56,246 nt of DNA from a virus. The notes below the pieces were generated by a model. That model was not told where the DNA came from and did no database searches. It saw only the letters and a program-made list of their open reading frames with translations. The position numbers and the translations under genes were made by a program. Positions 1 to 7,873 of the stretch are shown here, piece by piece. How positions within the stretch are numbered: position 1 is the first letter of the stretch; every line of letters starts with the position of its first letter. Location of the stretch: positions 1-56,246 of IMG/VR virus record IMGVR_UViG_3300015164_000001. The stretch is one strand, 5' to 3'.

Positions 1-1095
1 GACGTGGAACCGAACACGATCGCGCAGGCGCAGCAGGCCGCAAGCCTGCCCTTCATCGCCGGTCACGTCGCTCTCATGCCCGATGCTCACATCGGCATGG
101 GCGCGACGATCGGGTCAGTGATCCCGACTCAGGGGGCGATCATCCCGAGCGCGATCGGCGTTGATATCGGCTGCGGCATGATCGCGGTGCAGACGGACCT
201 GCGCGCCGAGCAGATGCCCGACTCACTGGACCGCCTGCTCTCCGAGTTCGGGCGCAGCATCCCCGCGGGCGTGGGGCAGGGGCACGGTACGGCACGTGAC
301 ATCGCAACGCCTGACCACTTCACGCAGAAGCAGCGGGCGACGGCGGAGAACCAGTACGGCTCGCTCGGCTCGGGCAATCACTTTGTGGAGGTCTGTCTCG
401 ACGAGGCCGAGTGCGTATGGGTCGTGCTCCACTCAGGCTCCCGCGGCATTGGCAACCAGCTCGCGAAGCAGCACATCGACGGGGCCAAGGCGCTGATGAA
501 GCGGTACTTCATCACGCTCGAGGATCCCGACCTCGCCTATCTCGTCGAAGGCTCCTACGAGTTCGGTGCCTACATCGCCGACATGCTCTGGGCGCAGGAA
601 TACGCGCTGGGCAACCGCGCCGCGATGATGGATGCCGCGCTCAATCAACTGTTCCGGTTCGTCGGCCACGGCACCGAGACGCTACGGATCAACTGCCATC
701 ACAACTTCACGCAGATGGAAAATCACCATGGGCGGAACGTATGGCTGACGCGCAAGGGTGCGATCAAGGCCGGCGTGGACGACCTTGGCGTCATCCCCGG
801 TTCGATGGGGACTCGCTCCTACATCGTGCGCGGCAAAGGCAACCCCGCCTCATATAACTCGTGCTCGCACGGCGCCGGCCGCCGGATGAGCCGATCGGCG
901 GCGCGCAAGACGCTGACGACGGAATCACTCGTCGAGGCGATGGCGGGCAAGACGTGGAATGCGGACCATGCGAAGGAGTTGCTCGACGAGCACCCGCAGA
1001 GCTACAAGGACATCGACCGCGTGATGGCCGACCAGTCCGACCTCGTGGAGGTGCTGCACACCCTGCGGCAAATCCTCAACTACAAGGGGTCCTGA
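1..1095 (+). CDS. rtcB: RtcB-family RNA ligase, 5' end cut by window edge
   Basis: RtcB joins RNA ends carrying 2',3'-cyclic phosphate (or 3'-phosphate) to 5'-OH ends, using GTP and Mn2+. The family signature is intact. MPDAHIGMGATIGSVIP is near residue 25 and VDIGCGM supplies a metal-binding Cys. GSLGSGNHF and HSGSRG follow. Near the C-terminus SCSHGAGRRMSR holds the His that is guanylylated in the family. The frame is open at base 1. A GTG at base 4 could start it, but relatives have about 20 more residues here, so the true start is probably outside the window. Between a MuF-like gene (if the contig is circular) and the capsid protease it is out of place for head assembly. It may repair RNA cut by host defences or act on phage RNA (inference). 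Confidence 0.9.
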   Translation, partial: DVEPNTIAQAQQAASLPFIAGHVALMPDAHIGMGATIGSVIPTQGAIIPSAIGVDIGCGMIAVQTDLRAEQMPDSLDRLLSEFGRSIPAGVGQGHGTARDIATPDHFTQKQRATAENQYGSLGSGNHFVEVCLDEAECVWVVLHSGSRGIGNQLAKQHIDGAKALMKRYFITLEDPDLAYLVEGSYEFGAYIADMLWAQEYALGNRAAMMDAALNQLFRFVGHGTETLRINCHHNFTQMENHHGRNVWLTRKGAIKAGVDDLGVIPGSMGTRSYIVRGKGNPASYNSCSHGAGRRMSRSAARKTLTTESLVEAMAGKTWNADHAKELLDEHPQSYKDIDRVMADQSDLVEVLHTLRQILNYKGS

Positions 1096-1099
1096 CCAC

Positions 1100-1105
1100 T
1101 AGAGT
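1100..1105 (+). promoter_or_regulatory. possible -10 element TAGAGT upstream of structured leader
   Basis: CTAGAGT just after the rtcB stop matches the -10 of the eight class A promoters, but the conserved upstream block is absent. A transcript would begin near 1112 and contain the structured segment that follows. Confidence 0.3.
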
Positions 1106-1106
1106 C

Positions 1107-1250
1107 GAGCCGTTGTCGGACGGAGGCTCTCCCAGGTTGCCGCTGGGGAAAACCCATCCTCGAAAGAGGGTGACGGACATTAGCCAAGGTCGCGAGTACG
1201 CCGGAGGGTGAGCTTAAGAACGAGGCGCCGGTACGCGCCTACTCCGTCCG
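1107..1250 (+). ncRNA. structured intergenic segment with possible pseudoknot
   Basis: Several helices are visible between rtcB and the protease gene. GAGCC (1107-1111) pairs with GGCTC (1125-1129). TGGG/CCCA (1144-1156) and CCTC/GAGG around a GAAA tetraloop (1158-1169) are adjacent. AGGCGC/GCGCCT spans 1223-1240. CGGACGGAG (1117-1125), mostly in the first hairpin loop, is perfectly complementary to CTCCGTCCG (1242-1250). That allows either a pseudoknot or an alternative closing stem. It could be a riboswitch-like leader, a small RNA or an elaborate terminator. Only one copy is present, so covariation cannot be tested. Confidence 0.4.
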
Positions 1251-1265
1251 ATGACACACAAGGTC

Positions 1266-1271
1266 TACGCT
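1266..1271 (+). promoter_or_regulatory. class B -10 (TACGCT), leaderless start of protease
   Basis: TACGCTCGC is followed after 8 nt by ATG at 1280. The same element and spacing precede genes at 18724 and 54599 and the two duplicated RNAs, which suggests a shared promoter type. No good -35 is visible. Confidence 0.5.
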
Positions 1272-1279
1272 CGCGGCCA

Positions 1280-2380
1280 ATGCCCTGGTCGGTCTTTGAG
1301 AACGCACAGCGCGAGTTCTGTGTCGTCAAGAGTGGGAGCACGACGCCGGTCTCGCCGGGCTCGTGCCACAAGAACAAGCAGGACGCGATCCGCCAGTTGA
1401 AGGCGCTCTATGCGAACGTGCCCGATGCGCAGACCGCGGCGATGAGCGAGGACTGGCCGCTCGATCCGCCGCTGGCATGGTTCACCGAAATGCCGGAGTG
1501 GTTCACCCCCGGCGACAAGGGGACCCTCATTACCGATGGCCCGGAGGCCGGGCGATTCGCTGCGACGGTAGCGCCGCGCGGGCAGTGCATCCTTGATGGC
1601 TCGGGCAAGTGCTGGACCGCGCCCTTCTCGCCGACGAACTACGAAGCGGCGATGCAGGGCGACACGGTGACCGCCGAGGGGTTCCTGATCCACACGGCGA
1701 ATATCGGCGGCGGCATCGGCCATGCCCCGCCGATGGCGAAGATGCGCCAGGCGATCGATCACTACAGCGCCACCATGAGCCAACTTCTCCGGGTGTCTTA
1801 CCAAGATCAGGACTCGCACATCATCGCGTTGGGCGCGGCGTGGCCCGATCTCAGCGACCGCGACATCCGAACGATCCAAGCCTCGGCACTCTCGGGCGAC
1901 TGGCGCTTCCGCCCGGAGCTGGACGCCTACGACCTCGCCGGCGCGCAACTTGTGAGCGTGCCCGGGTTCCCGTTGATGGCCCGCAAGCCCGCCTCGTTCC
2001 AAGCCATGCCCTACGCTGCATCCCTAACCGAAGATCACCCGGCCATCGTTGGTGGCTGGCTCGAGGAGGACACCATGCCCCCGACCCCTGTCATCCCGCT
2101 CAGCCCCGTCGAAGTCGAAGCCCTGCGCGCCATGCTCGCACCCGCGCAGACCGCCGCGTGCTCCTGCGGTGCCCATACGGCCGCCCCGCCGCCCCCCGAC
2201 GGCACCAACGCGCCCCCGATGCCGACGAAGGTCCCGGACGCGGCCGCGGGCCAAGTGTCGGCGGATGACTTCGCCGCGCTGACCGCTCGTGTCGAAGCGC
2301 TCGAAGCCGACGCCATGGACCGCCAGCTCTCGGAGGTCGATGCACAATTCGCTGCTCTCCCGGAGCCTGCAACCGCCTGA
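1280..2380 (+). CDS. putative capsid maturation protease
   Basis: The 366-residue protein resembles actinophage head-maturation proteases. It has a WFTPGDKGTLITDGPEAG block (about residues 75-95), a CILDGSGKCW block, TAEGFLIHTANIGGG, and SALSGDWR followed by LVSVPGFP, where a Ser is a plausible nucleophile. The C-terminal 100 residues are Pro-rich and end in a short coiled coil, perhaps a scaffolding tail. I chose ATG 1280, 8 nt after a TACGCT element, over an upstream GTG at 1208, because the protein then starts with the expected WSV motif. Its position before the capsid gene fits. Catalytic residues are inferred, not proven. Confidence 0.6.
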   Translation: MPWSVFENAQREFCVVKSGSTTPVSPGSCHKNKQDAIRQLKALYANVPDAQTAAMSEDWPLDPPLAWFTEMPEWFTPGDKGTLITDGPEAGRFAATVAPRGQCILDGSGKCWTAPFSPTNYEAAMQGDTVTAEGFLIHTANIGGGIGHAPPMAKMRQAIDHYSATMSQLLRVSYQDQDSHIIALGAAWPDLSDRDIRTIQASALSGDWRFRPELDAYDLAGAQLVSVPGFPLMARKPASFQAMPYAASLTEDHPAIVGGWLEEDTMPPTPVIPLSPVEVEALRAMLAPAQTAACSCGAHTAAPPPPDGTNAPPMPTKVPDAAAGQVSADDFAALTARVEALEADAMDRQLSEVDAQFAALPEPATA

Positions 2381-2399
2381 CGAATCGCTCACGCGACAC

Positions 2400-2434
2400 G
2401 AACGCCCGACCGGCCCGCCCCGCGTCGGGCGTTC
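2400..2434 (+). terminator. GC-rich terminator hairpin after protease
   Basis: GAACGCCCGAC (2400-2410) and GTCGGGCGTTC (2424-2434) form a perfect 11-bp stem with a 13-nt loop, 20 nt after the protease stop. There is no U-tract, as is common for actinobacterial hairpins. Confidence 0.6.
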
Positions 2435-2501
2435 GTCGCGTCTAGCCTTCGGTCGCGCCGTGTGGCGCACCATTTCCCGTGATGGGAAGAAGGAGGGCGT
2501 G

Positions 2502-2864
2502 ATGCCCCGAGAGTCAGTAACAGCAGTAGGCGGCAGCGAGTTCAGCATCCACGTCGGGTGGTCGCTGAATGGCTCGGTCCAAGTGGCGACCGAGATGGCC
2601 GATGGCAAGTCGATGTTTTGGCAGCTGCTCGGTAGTGACGCCGAACGGTTGGGGGCCGAAGTCCGCAAGGTCGTGGCCGAGGCCAATGAGCCGGGGCCAA
2701 AGCCGCTGGGGGACAACGCCATCGGCGAGAATGTCCTCAACGCCATCGACGTGATTGCTCCGACATATCGCGGGCTGTGGGCCGATCTCGACAGGGCAGG
2801 GGTGAACCGACTCATCCGCATTCTTCGCAAGGCACGGGATGCCGCCTTCGGGCGCGACGAGTAA
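2502..2864 (+). CDS. hypothetical protein
   Basis: The protein has 120 residues and an unknown function. ATG 2502 lies 5 nt after a strong AAGGAGGG site; a GTG immediately before it is too close. Sequence: an N-terminal half with VHVGW-like strands (FSIHVGWSLNGSVQVAT) and a helical C-terminal half rich in charged residues. It is flanked by hairpins on both sides and so is probably a single-gene unit. Confidence 0.7.
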   Translation: MPRESVTAVGGSEFSIHVGWSLNGSVQVATEMADGKSMFWQLLGSDAERLGAEVRKVVAEANEPGPKPLGDNAIGENVLNAIDVIAPTYRGLWADLDRAGVNRLIRILRKARDAAFGRDE

Positions 2865-2897
2865 CGTTCGGCAGCGAAGCGGTTGTGTCATGTGGCG

Positions 2898-2944
2898 ACG
2901 CCCCGAGCCGGCCCGTCCTTTGTGCGGGTTGGTCATCGGGGCGT
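2898..2944 (+). terminator. hairpin before the glycosylation island
   Basis: ACGCCCCGA (2898-2906) pairs with TCGGGGCGT (2936-2944), with further GC pairing inside. It ends about 25 nt before the class A -10 of the next operon and so separates the two transcription units. Confidence 0.5.
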
Positions 2945-2958
2945 GCGTCGCGTGAACG

Positions 2959-2975
2959 GTCCAACGCGCTAGAGT
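2959..2975 (+). promoter_or_regulatory. class A promoter box 1
   Basis: Sequence ending CCAACGCGCTAGAGT with the -10 TAGAGT at 2970-2975; GTG start 7 nt later at 2983. One of eight near-identical boxes in the window. No -35 similarity is visible. Confidence 0.7.
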
Positions 2976-2982
2976 CCGTTGC

Positions 2983-4080
2983 GTGAAGGTATTGGTTGTC
3001 CCGAGCGGCAACGATGCCAGCGCGGTCCTTCGGTTGATCTGGCCGGCGAATGGTCTGGCCGAACGAGGCCATGACGTGACCGTGACGGACCTGGGATGGC
3101 GCCTGGAGGTCTACACCGACGACGAGGGCAATCCGGTCGAACTAATGAACCAGCCGCGCTTCGATGTGATGGTCCTGCAACGCATGCAACTAGGGCGTCT
3201 GGTGCAGGCGATCCCGTTGCTGCAACGCGCCGGCGTGGCCGTTGTCGTCGACCTCGATGATGACTTCGAGCAGATCGACCGGAACAACGCGGCCTGGGCC
3301 GGTACCCAACCGCAGAATGATCGCGCTTACAACTATGAGCACCTGAAGCGAGCCTGCGCGACCGCCGATCTCGTCACGACCTCGACGCCGCTGCTGGCTG
3401 AGATCTACGCCAAGCACGGGCGTTCCGTCGTTGTGGCGAACCGCCTGCCGCGCCGGGTGTGCGAGTTCGAGCATGTCGAAGTCGACCCGCCGCGCATTGG
3501 GTGGGCGGGCGATGTCAAGACCCACCCGCGCGACTTACAGGTGACGCGCGGCATTGTGGCCCAGGTGCTCGACAAGACGGGCGCATCCTTTGTGCAGGTC
3601 GGACCGGGAGGCGCGGCGGCGCTTCTCGGGATCAAGCGCAGCGAGAGGCATCCGCACATGCGCGGCACACCGGAATGTTTCCCCGAGGAGATGGCGACGG
3701 GCTTCGTCCCCTTCGAGCAGTGGTACGCGTCGGTCAATGCGAACATCGACATCGGAATCGCACCGCTGGCTCCGACGCGCTTCAACGACTGCAAGAGTGG
3801 TCTGAAATTGCTGGAGCACTCTGCTCTGGGCATTCCCTGCGTGGTGACACCGACGCCCGACAACATGCGGCTCCACGCTCTGGGGATGGGCATCTACGCC
3901 CGCAAGCCGCGGGATTGGGAACGGGAACTGACGAAGCTGGCGACGGATGCCGGCTGGCGAGGGGAAGTCGCGGCCCGATCGAAGGAAGCGGCCCGTTCCG
4001 AGGTCCTCGAAGATCATCTGCATGAGTGGAGCGATGCATGGGAACTAGCGCGCGACCACCATCAGTGGCGTCGTGGATAG
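2983..4080 (+). CDS. GT4/GT-B-type glycosyltransferase
   Basis: The 365-residue protein has two Rossmann-like halves. The N-terminus (KVLVVPSGND...ANGLAERGHDVTV) resembles the acceptor side of GT-B enzymes. The C-terminal half (IGWAGDVKTHPRDL, then FVPFEQWYASVNANIDIGIAPL and CKSGLKLLEHSALGIPCVV) is the usual sugar-nucleotide side with its conserved K and E. It probably transfers a sugar to a virion or cell-surface acceptor, but the substrate cannot be read. GTG 2983 is 7 nt after a class A -10, so the mRNA may be leaderless. It heads a glycosylation operon inserted among head genes. Confidence 0.8.
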   Translation: MKVLVVPSGNDASAVLRLIWPANGLAERGHDVTVTDLGWRLEVYTDDEGNPVELMNQPRFDVMVLQRMQLGRLVQAIPLLQRAGVAVVVDLDDDFEQIDRNNAAWAGTQPQNDRAYNYEHLKRACATADLVTTSTPLLAEIYAKHGRSVVVANRLPRRVCEFEHVEVDPPRIGWAGDVKTHPRDLQVTRGIVAQVLDKTGASFVQVGPGGAAALLGIKRSERHPHMRGTPECFPEEMATGFVPFEQWYASVNANIDIGIAPLAPTRFNDCKSGLKLLEHSALGIPCVVTPTPDNMRLHALGMGIYARKPRDWERELTKLATDAGWRGEVAARSKEAARSEVLEDHLHEWSDAWELARDHHQWRRG

Positions 4081-4171
4081 CGGGTTCCGCGGCATCCTCT
4101 ATGGCTGCGCCTTCTCCCTGGTGCTCTGGGCTGTGGTGATTGGGCTGCTGCTCATCGGTCTAACGCGCTAG
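4073..4171 (+). CDS. 32-residue single-span membrane peptide
   Basis: GTG 4073 overlaps the end of the glycosyltransferase gene. It encodes MDSGFRGILYG and then a hydrophobic stretch of about 20 residues ending IGLTR. Its TAG stop lies inside the class A box upstream of 4181. Function unknown. A real gene is plausible because of the overlap and the clean membrane helix. Confidence 0.45.
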   Translation: MDSGFRGILYGCAFSLVLWAVVIGLLLIGLTR

Positions 4172-4174
4172 AGT
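4158..4174 (+). promoter_or_regulatory. class A promoter box 2
   Basis: GTCTAACGCGCTAGAGT, one mismatch to consensus, then 6 nt to ATG 4181. Confidence 0.7.
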
Positions 4175-4180
4175 CGGGGC

Positions 4181-4444
4181 ATGACAGAGACAACCGACGA
4201 GAACCGCGACCCGCCCGACTTCACGGAGTTGCAGATCATCGAAGGGCTGCAACTGCTGCTGGACATGGGGCTTCTTCATCAGGCCCGGCTGAATCCCGAG
4301 ACGAAGGAACGACCATGGGAACTGCGCTACGGCTCGCTCGATGCGGAGGGCGTCATGTACGAGATCCACTTCACGCGCGATGAGGCGGTCGCGTTCCTCG
4401 TTGGCACGCAGATCGCGCTGACGGATGTAATTGTCAATGCCTGA
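4181..4444 (+). CDS. hypothetical acidic protein
   Basis: 87 residues with an MTETT start like other class A-driven genes. It is mostly acidic, with a predicted helix-strand mix and no recognised family. It lacks a ribosome site and is preceded by a class A -10 at 6 nt, so translation is probably leaderless. Its stop overlaps the next gene by 8 nt. Confidence 0.7.
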   Translation: MTETTDENRDPPDFTELQIIEGLQLLLDMGLLHQARLNPETKERPWELRYGSLDAEGVMYEIHFTRDEAVAFLVGTQIALTDVIVNA

Positions 4445-5177
4445 CGCGTCCGTATGTGTGGTCTCGACAGCGCGCGAGTACAAGAACACGGGCGCCGGGG
4501 ACACCAGCCCGGCGATCCTGTCGTGGCTCACCTGGGGCGAGCGGTGGCGTGATGCCGGCCACCGCTTCTTCGCTGCGATCCAGCGCGACACCTACCACGA
4601 TGACGCCATGGAGGGGCTCGGCGAGATCGTGCGCTCGGTCGGCGGCACGGTGTGGGAGTTCCGCATTGACGAGGGGCTGAGCGAGATCAACAACAGCGCG
4701 CGGCTCGCGGGAATCACGATGGGCCGCAATCTGGCCCACGAGTTCGCGCAGCGCGACCCATCCATCACCCATCTCCTGTTCGTCGACAGCGACGTGACGC
4801 CGCCGGCGGACGCGGTGGAGCGGCTACTAGAGGTCTACGAGCGCTTCCCCGAGCATTCCCTCGTCGGCGGTGACATCACGATCTATGGATTGCATGGCGA
4901 AGCAGTGAAGGGCGCACCGAAGGCGTGGAACCTGCAAGAGCACTGGGTGAGCGCGGGCCTTCTCATGATGAGGCGTGATGCCTTCACGAAGCTGCGATGG
5001 CGATGGGACCTGATGTCGGGGATCACAGATGACCCCTTGATGGCCATGGACGCCGAGGCCATGGGCTTTGGAACGACGCTCTGTCGTCACTCCGTTGTCG
5101 GCCAGCACTTCCCGGCGAACCGACTGCCAGCCTTCGACCAGCGCGGTCACGATCTGTCCCTGTCGAAAGAGGTTTGA
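4437..5177 (+). CDS. GT-A-type glycosyltransferase-like protein
   Basis: 246 residues. The N-terminus SVCVVSTAREYKN resembles the nucleotide-binding start of GT2-like enzymes. LLFVDSDVTPPADAVERLL contains the DxD metal motif (DSD), and GGDITIYGLHG follows it. I chose ATG 4437 because the upstream TTG has no ribosome site. A paralogue lies at 6258 with the same layout (WGERW/WASW, RLDD/RIDE, LLF..D, VGG(D/E), LRWRWD, SDDP/TDDP). Together they suggest sequential or alternative sugar additions to a phage component. Confidence 0.7.
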   Translation: MPDASVCVVSTAREYKNTGAGDTSPAILSWLTWGERWRDAGHRFFAAIQRDTYHDDAMEGLGEIVRSVGGTVWEFRIDEGLSEINNSARLAGITMGRNLAHEFAQRDPSITHLLFVDSDVTPPADAVERLLEVYERFPEHSLVGGDITIYGLHGEAVKGAPKAWNLQEHWVSAGLLMMRRDAFTKLRWRWDLMSGITDDPLMAMDAEAMGFGTTLCRHSVVGQHFPANRLPAFDQRGHDLSLSKEV

Positions 5178-5182
5178 GCCGG

Positions 5183-5764
5183 ATGGCCTATCGCGAACGA
5201 CTGCGGGAGATGCCGACGTCCGAAGAGCTGGCGACGATGTACCGATCGCCGCACGACCACCGCCTCTACGGCGACGGCCACAGCCTGCGGGTCCATGCGA
5301 CGATCGGCGTGGCGAAGTGGCTCGCAGCCTCCCGCAATGCGCGGACGCTCGCCGATCTGTCGTGTGGCAACGCCGAGATCGCCCGCGCGGTCTCGCTGAT
5401 GGGAATGGCGATTCCGGTCCTCGGTGACTTCGCGCCGGGGTTTCAGTTGACGGGGCCGATCGAAGAGACCATCGAGGCGATCCACCCCGTCGACCTGTTC
5501 ATCTGCTCGGAGACCGTGGAGCACCTCGACGACCCCGACGCGGTGCTCGCCCGCATCCGCACGAAGGCGCGCCTGCTCATCCTGACGACGCCGATCGGTG
5601 AAGGCCCGGGCGGCAACCCCGAACACATCTGGGGCTGGTCACAGGAGGCGGTGGGCGAGATGCTGGCGGCGGCGGGTTGGACGACGTTGGCACGCGCCGA
5701 CCTGCAGATATCGAGTGTCGGTCCGATCGAAGGATATAATTACATGGTTTGGGCGTGCTGCTGA
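5183..5764 (+). CDS. SAM-dependent methyltransferase
   Basis: 193 residues with a class I methyltransferase core: LADLSCGNAEIAR (motif I), CSETVEHLDDPDAVL (the EHL-D motif of methyltransferase type 11/12) and LLILTTPIGEG. ATG 5183 is 10 nt after AAAGAGG; a TTG at 5174 that overlaps the previous stop is an alternative. Within a sugar island it most likely methylates a sugar or sugar nucleotide (inference). Confidence 0.75.
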   Translation: MAYRERLREMPTSEELATMYRSPHDHRLYGDGHSLRVHATIGVAKWLAASRNARTLADLSCGNAEIARAVSLMGMAIPVLGDFAPGFQLTGPIEETIEAIHPVDLFICSETVEHLDDPDAVLARIRTKARLLILTTPIGEGPGGNPEHIWGWSQEAVGEMLAAAGWTTLARADLQISSVGPIEGYNYMVWACC

Positions 5765-6261
5765 TGGCTGCTGCTGACCATCCGTATTACAAGCGGTGGG
5801 CGGGCATGGTTGGTCGATGCCACAATCCCAACGATCAGGAATACCACCGCTATGGCGCTCGCGGCATCACGGTCGTGACCGAATGGCGCGAGTCGGCGAC
5901 GTTCCTGGCCTATCTTGATGCCGAGCTGGGACCTTGCCCGACAGGCTGGTCCCTCGACCGCATCGACACAAACGGCAACTACGAGCCTGGCAACATTCGC
6001 TGGGCGTCTGCGGCTACTCAGCGACGCAACCAGCGTCGGGTCGAAGACCTGACCGACAAGACCGTTGGCCGTTGGACTGTGCTCGGTCGCGATCCGGATC
6101 GGTGGAGCTATTGGCTCTGCCGTTGTAATTGCGGAATCGCACGATCTGTCAGAGGCGTGAACCTCATGCGTGCCTATCGTGGGTTCCAGGGCCGAGGTCG
6201 CAGCACGTCATGCGGATGCGCTAAGCGCGAGCATCCCAACTGGAAGAAAGCGGCGTCGTGA
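5764..6261 (+). CDS. HNH homing-type endonuclease
   Basis: 165 residues. YKRWAGMVGRCHNPNDQEY and YHRYGARGITVVTEW form the typical N-terminal block. SLDRIDTNGNYEPGNIRWAS is the HNH-like active region with its conserved D, N and N. The C-terminal half has CRCNCG and CGCAKREH, a likely zinc-binding DNA-recognition part. It sits between two paralogous glycosyltransferase genes, overlapping both neighbours by a few bases, as expected for a selfish free-standing homing gene. Confidence 0.85.
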   Translation: MAAADHPYYKRWAGMVGRCHNPNDQEYHRYGARGITVVTEWRESATFLAYLDAELGPCPTGWSLDRIDTNGNYEPGNIRWASAATQRRNQRRVEDLTDKTVGRWTVLGRDPDRWSYWLCRCNCGIARSVRGVNLMRAYRGFQGRGRSTSCGCAKREHPNWKKAAS

Positions 6262-6956
6262 TCCTCATTGCGACCACGCTGACGACATTCGCGATGGCTG
6301 GAGAGGAAACTTGGGCCTCGTGGCTTCGCAACGCGGAGGCGATGCGGGAGAGCCACCCCGAGGGCGTCTCGTTCTTCGCCGCCATCGAGACCGATGCCCG
6401 CGGGCTGGAACCGTTCAAGCCGCTGCTGGCGCGGCTGGCCGAACTCGGCGGTGAGTGGTGGGAGTACCGCCTGGATGACCGCCGCACCAGCATCGGCACC
6501 TTGTCGAGGTTGCGCCATATCGTCTGCGGGCAGAATCTGTGCACGGACTTCGCGGTGGCGGCCGGCGCGTCGCATCTGCTCTTCCTGGCCGCGGATCTCG
6601 AACCCCCGCCCGACGCCATCCCCAAGCTCCTCGAACTGCAATGGCCCATCGTCGGCGGCGAGGTCACGACATACTGCCTCAGCGGCAAGCCGGTCGAGGG
6701 CTACGCCTTCCCGGTCGAGGCGCACATGGCCACCGCCGCGTTCGTGATGATGGAGCGGGCGGTGTTCAATCAACTCCGCTGGCGGTGGGATCGCGAGGCC
6801 GGGATGTCCGACGATCCGTGTCTGCACCATGACGCGCTGACGCTGCTCGGCATCGAGACCTACGTGCGCAAGGACTGCATCGGCATTCACCATCCGACGA
6901 GCATCGGGGCCATCGAGACGAGATTCCCCGGTCGTGACATGACGGTCTACCGATGA
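6258..6956 (+). CDS. glycosyltransferase-like protein, DxD altered
   Basis: 232 residues, a paralogue of the protein at 4437. The metal-binding DSD of that protein is AAD here (LLFLAADLEPPPDAI), so catalysis may be lost or metal-independent. The rest of the fold (VGGEVTTYCLSG, LRWRWDREAGMSDDP, GIHHPTS) is kept. GTG 6258 overlaps the HNH stop. It could be a regulatory or acceptor-binding partner of the active paralogue. Confidence 0.65.
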   Translation: MILIATTLTTFAMAGEETWASWLRNAEAMRESHPEGVSFFAAIETDARGLEPFKPLLARLAELGGEWWEYRLDDRRTSIGTLSRLRHIVCGQNLCTDFAVAAGASHLLFLAADLEPPPDAIPKLLELQWPIVGGEVTTYCLSGKPVEGYAFPVEAHMATAAFVMMERAVFNQLRWRWDREAGMSDDPCLHHDALTLLGIETYVRKDCIGIHHPTSIGAIETRFPGRDMTVYR

Positions 6957-7840
6957 GGACCGCGCTCGTGACCGGGCACCGTGGCTTCGTCGGGACGCAC
7001 ATCGCTCAGCGGCTGGCCGACGACGGCTGGATGGTGACGGGATGTGACATCGCCGACCACCCGCGCTATCGGCGCGACTGCCGTGACCTCTTCGCCACCG
7101 ACGACACGGTGTGGGATCTCGTCGTTCATGCGGCGGCCATCGTGGGTGGACGCCTGACGATCAGCAACGACCCGCTGGCGATCGCGGTGGACCTTGAGAT
7201 CGACGCCGCGATGTTCCGATGGGCAGTCCGCACGAAGCAGAAGCGCGTCGTCTACTTCTCGTCGAGCGCGGCCTACCCGACTCGCATGCAGGAAGGATCG
7301 TCGCCAAGGCCCCTGGCCGAGACTGATATGGATGTCGTCGACGGGCTCCTCGGCGTTCCAGACGCCGTCTATGGCTGGTCGAAGGTGACGGGTGAGCTGC
7401 TGGCGGCCTGCGCGGAGGCCGAGGGTGTGCCGGTCCACGTCTTCCGCCCATTCTCCGGCTATGGCCCCGGCCAGTCTCTCGACTACCCGTTCCCCACCTA
7501 TATCGAGCGGGCGCAGCGCGCATCGCCCGACTTCCATGTGTGGGGCGACGGGCGCCAAGTCCGAGACTTCGTGCATATCGACGATGTCGTCGGCTGCGTC
7601 ATGGCAGCGATCGATCAGGACTTCCGGGCGCCGCTGAACATCGGCACGGGCCGGCCGACGAACTTCAACCAGCTCGCCAAGATGTGCATGGCCGAGGCGG
7701 GCTACAGCGCCCCGATCTTCCACGACACGACGAAGCCGACGGGGCCGAGCTACCGGGTGGCTGACGTGACCCGGATGCTGTCGGTGTATGCCCCGAAGGT
7801 GTCGCTCGAGGAAGGCATCCGGCGCGCCCTGGCGTCCTGA
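6953..7840 (+). CDS. NAD(P)-dependent sugar epimerase/dehydratase (SDR)
   Basis: 295 residues, extended short-chain dehydrogenase type. TGHRGFVG near the N-terminus binds NAD(P). HAAA, YFSSSAAYP and YGWSK (catalytic Tyr-Lys) follow. RPFSGYGPGQ, the DFVHIDDVV block and IGTGRPTN match UDP-glucose epimerase/GDP-fucose synthase relatives. It should make the NDP-sugar used by the glycosyltransferases upstream. ATG 6953 overlaps the previous TGA. Confidence 0.85.
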   Translation: MRTALVTGHRGFVGTHIAQRLADDGWMVTGCDIADHPRYRRDCRDLFATDDTVWDLVVHAAAIVGGRLTISNDPLAIAVDLEIDAAMFRWAVRTKQKRVVYFSSSAAYPTRMQEGSSPRPLAETDMDVVDGLLGVPDAVYGWSKVTGELLAACAEAEGVPVHVFRPFSGYGPGQSLDYPFPTYIERAQRASPDFHVWGDGRQVRDFVHIDDVVGCVMAAIDQDFRAPLNIGTGRPTNFNQLAKMCMAEAGYSAPIFHDTTKPTGPSYRVADVTRMLSVYAPKVSLEEGIRRALAS

Positions 7841-7841
7841 T

Positions 7842-7873
7842 TTGACAACAGGGCCACGCGTCGTGTCTACAAT
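7842..7873 (+). promoter_or_regulatory. candidate promoter of capsid gene
   Basis: TTGACA (7842-7847) and TACAAT (7868-7873) match the sigma-70 consensus, but the 20-bp spacing is long. A GACCG-TGAA-CGGTC hairpin (7889-7902) lies in the leader, and an AAGGAG site precedes ATG 7971. This is the only near-consensus promoter in the window, fitting the most abundant virion protein. Confidence 0.55.

Noticed and set aside
1208-1279. N-terminal extension of the protease from GTG 1208
   Set aside because: The extension is basic, unlike relatives, and overlaps the structured RNA and the TACGCT element.
1096-1279. tRNA gene in the intergenic region
   Set aside because: No cloverleaf, TTCRA loop or acceptor stem could be built.
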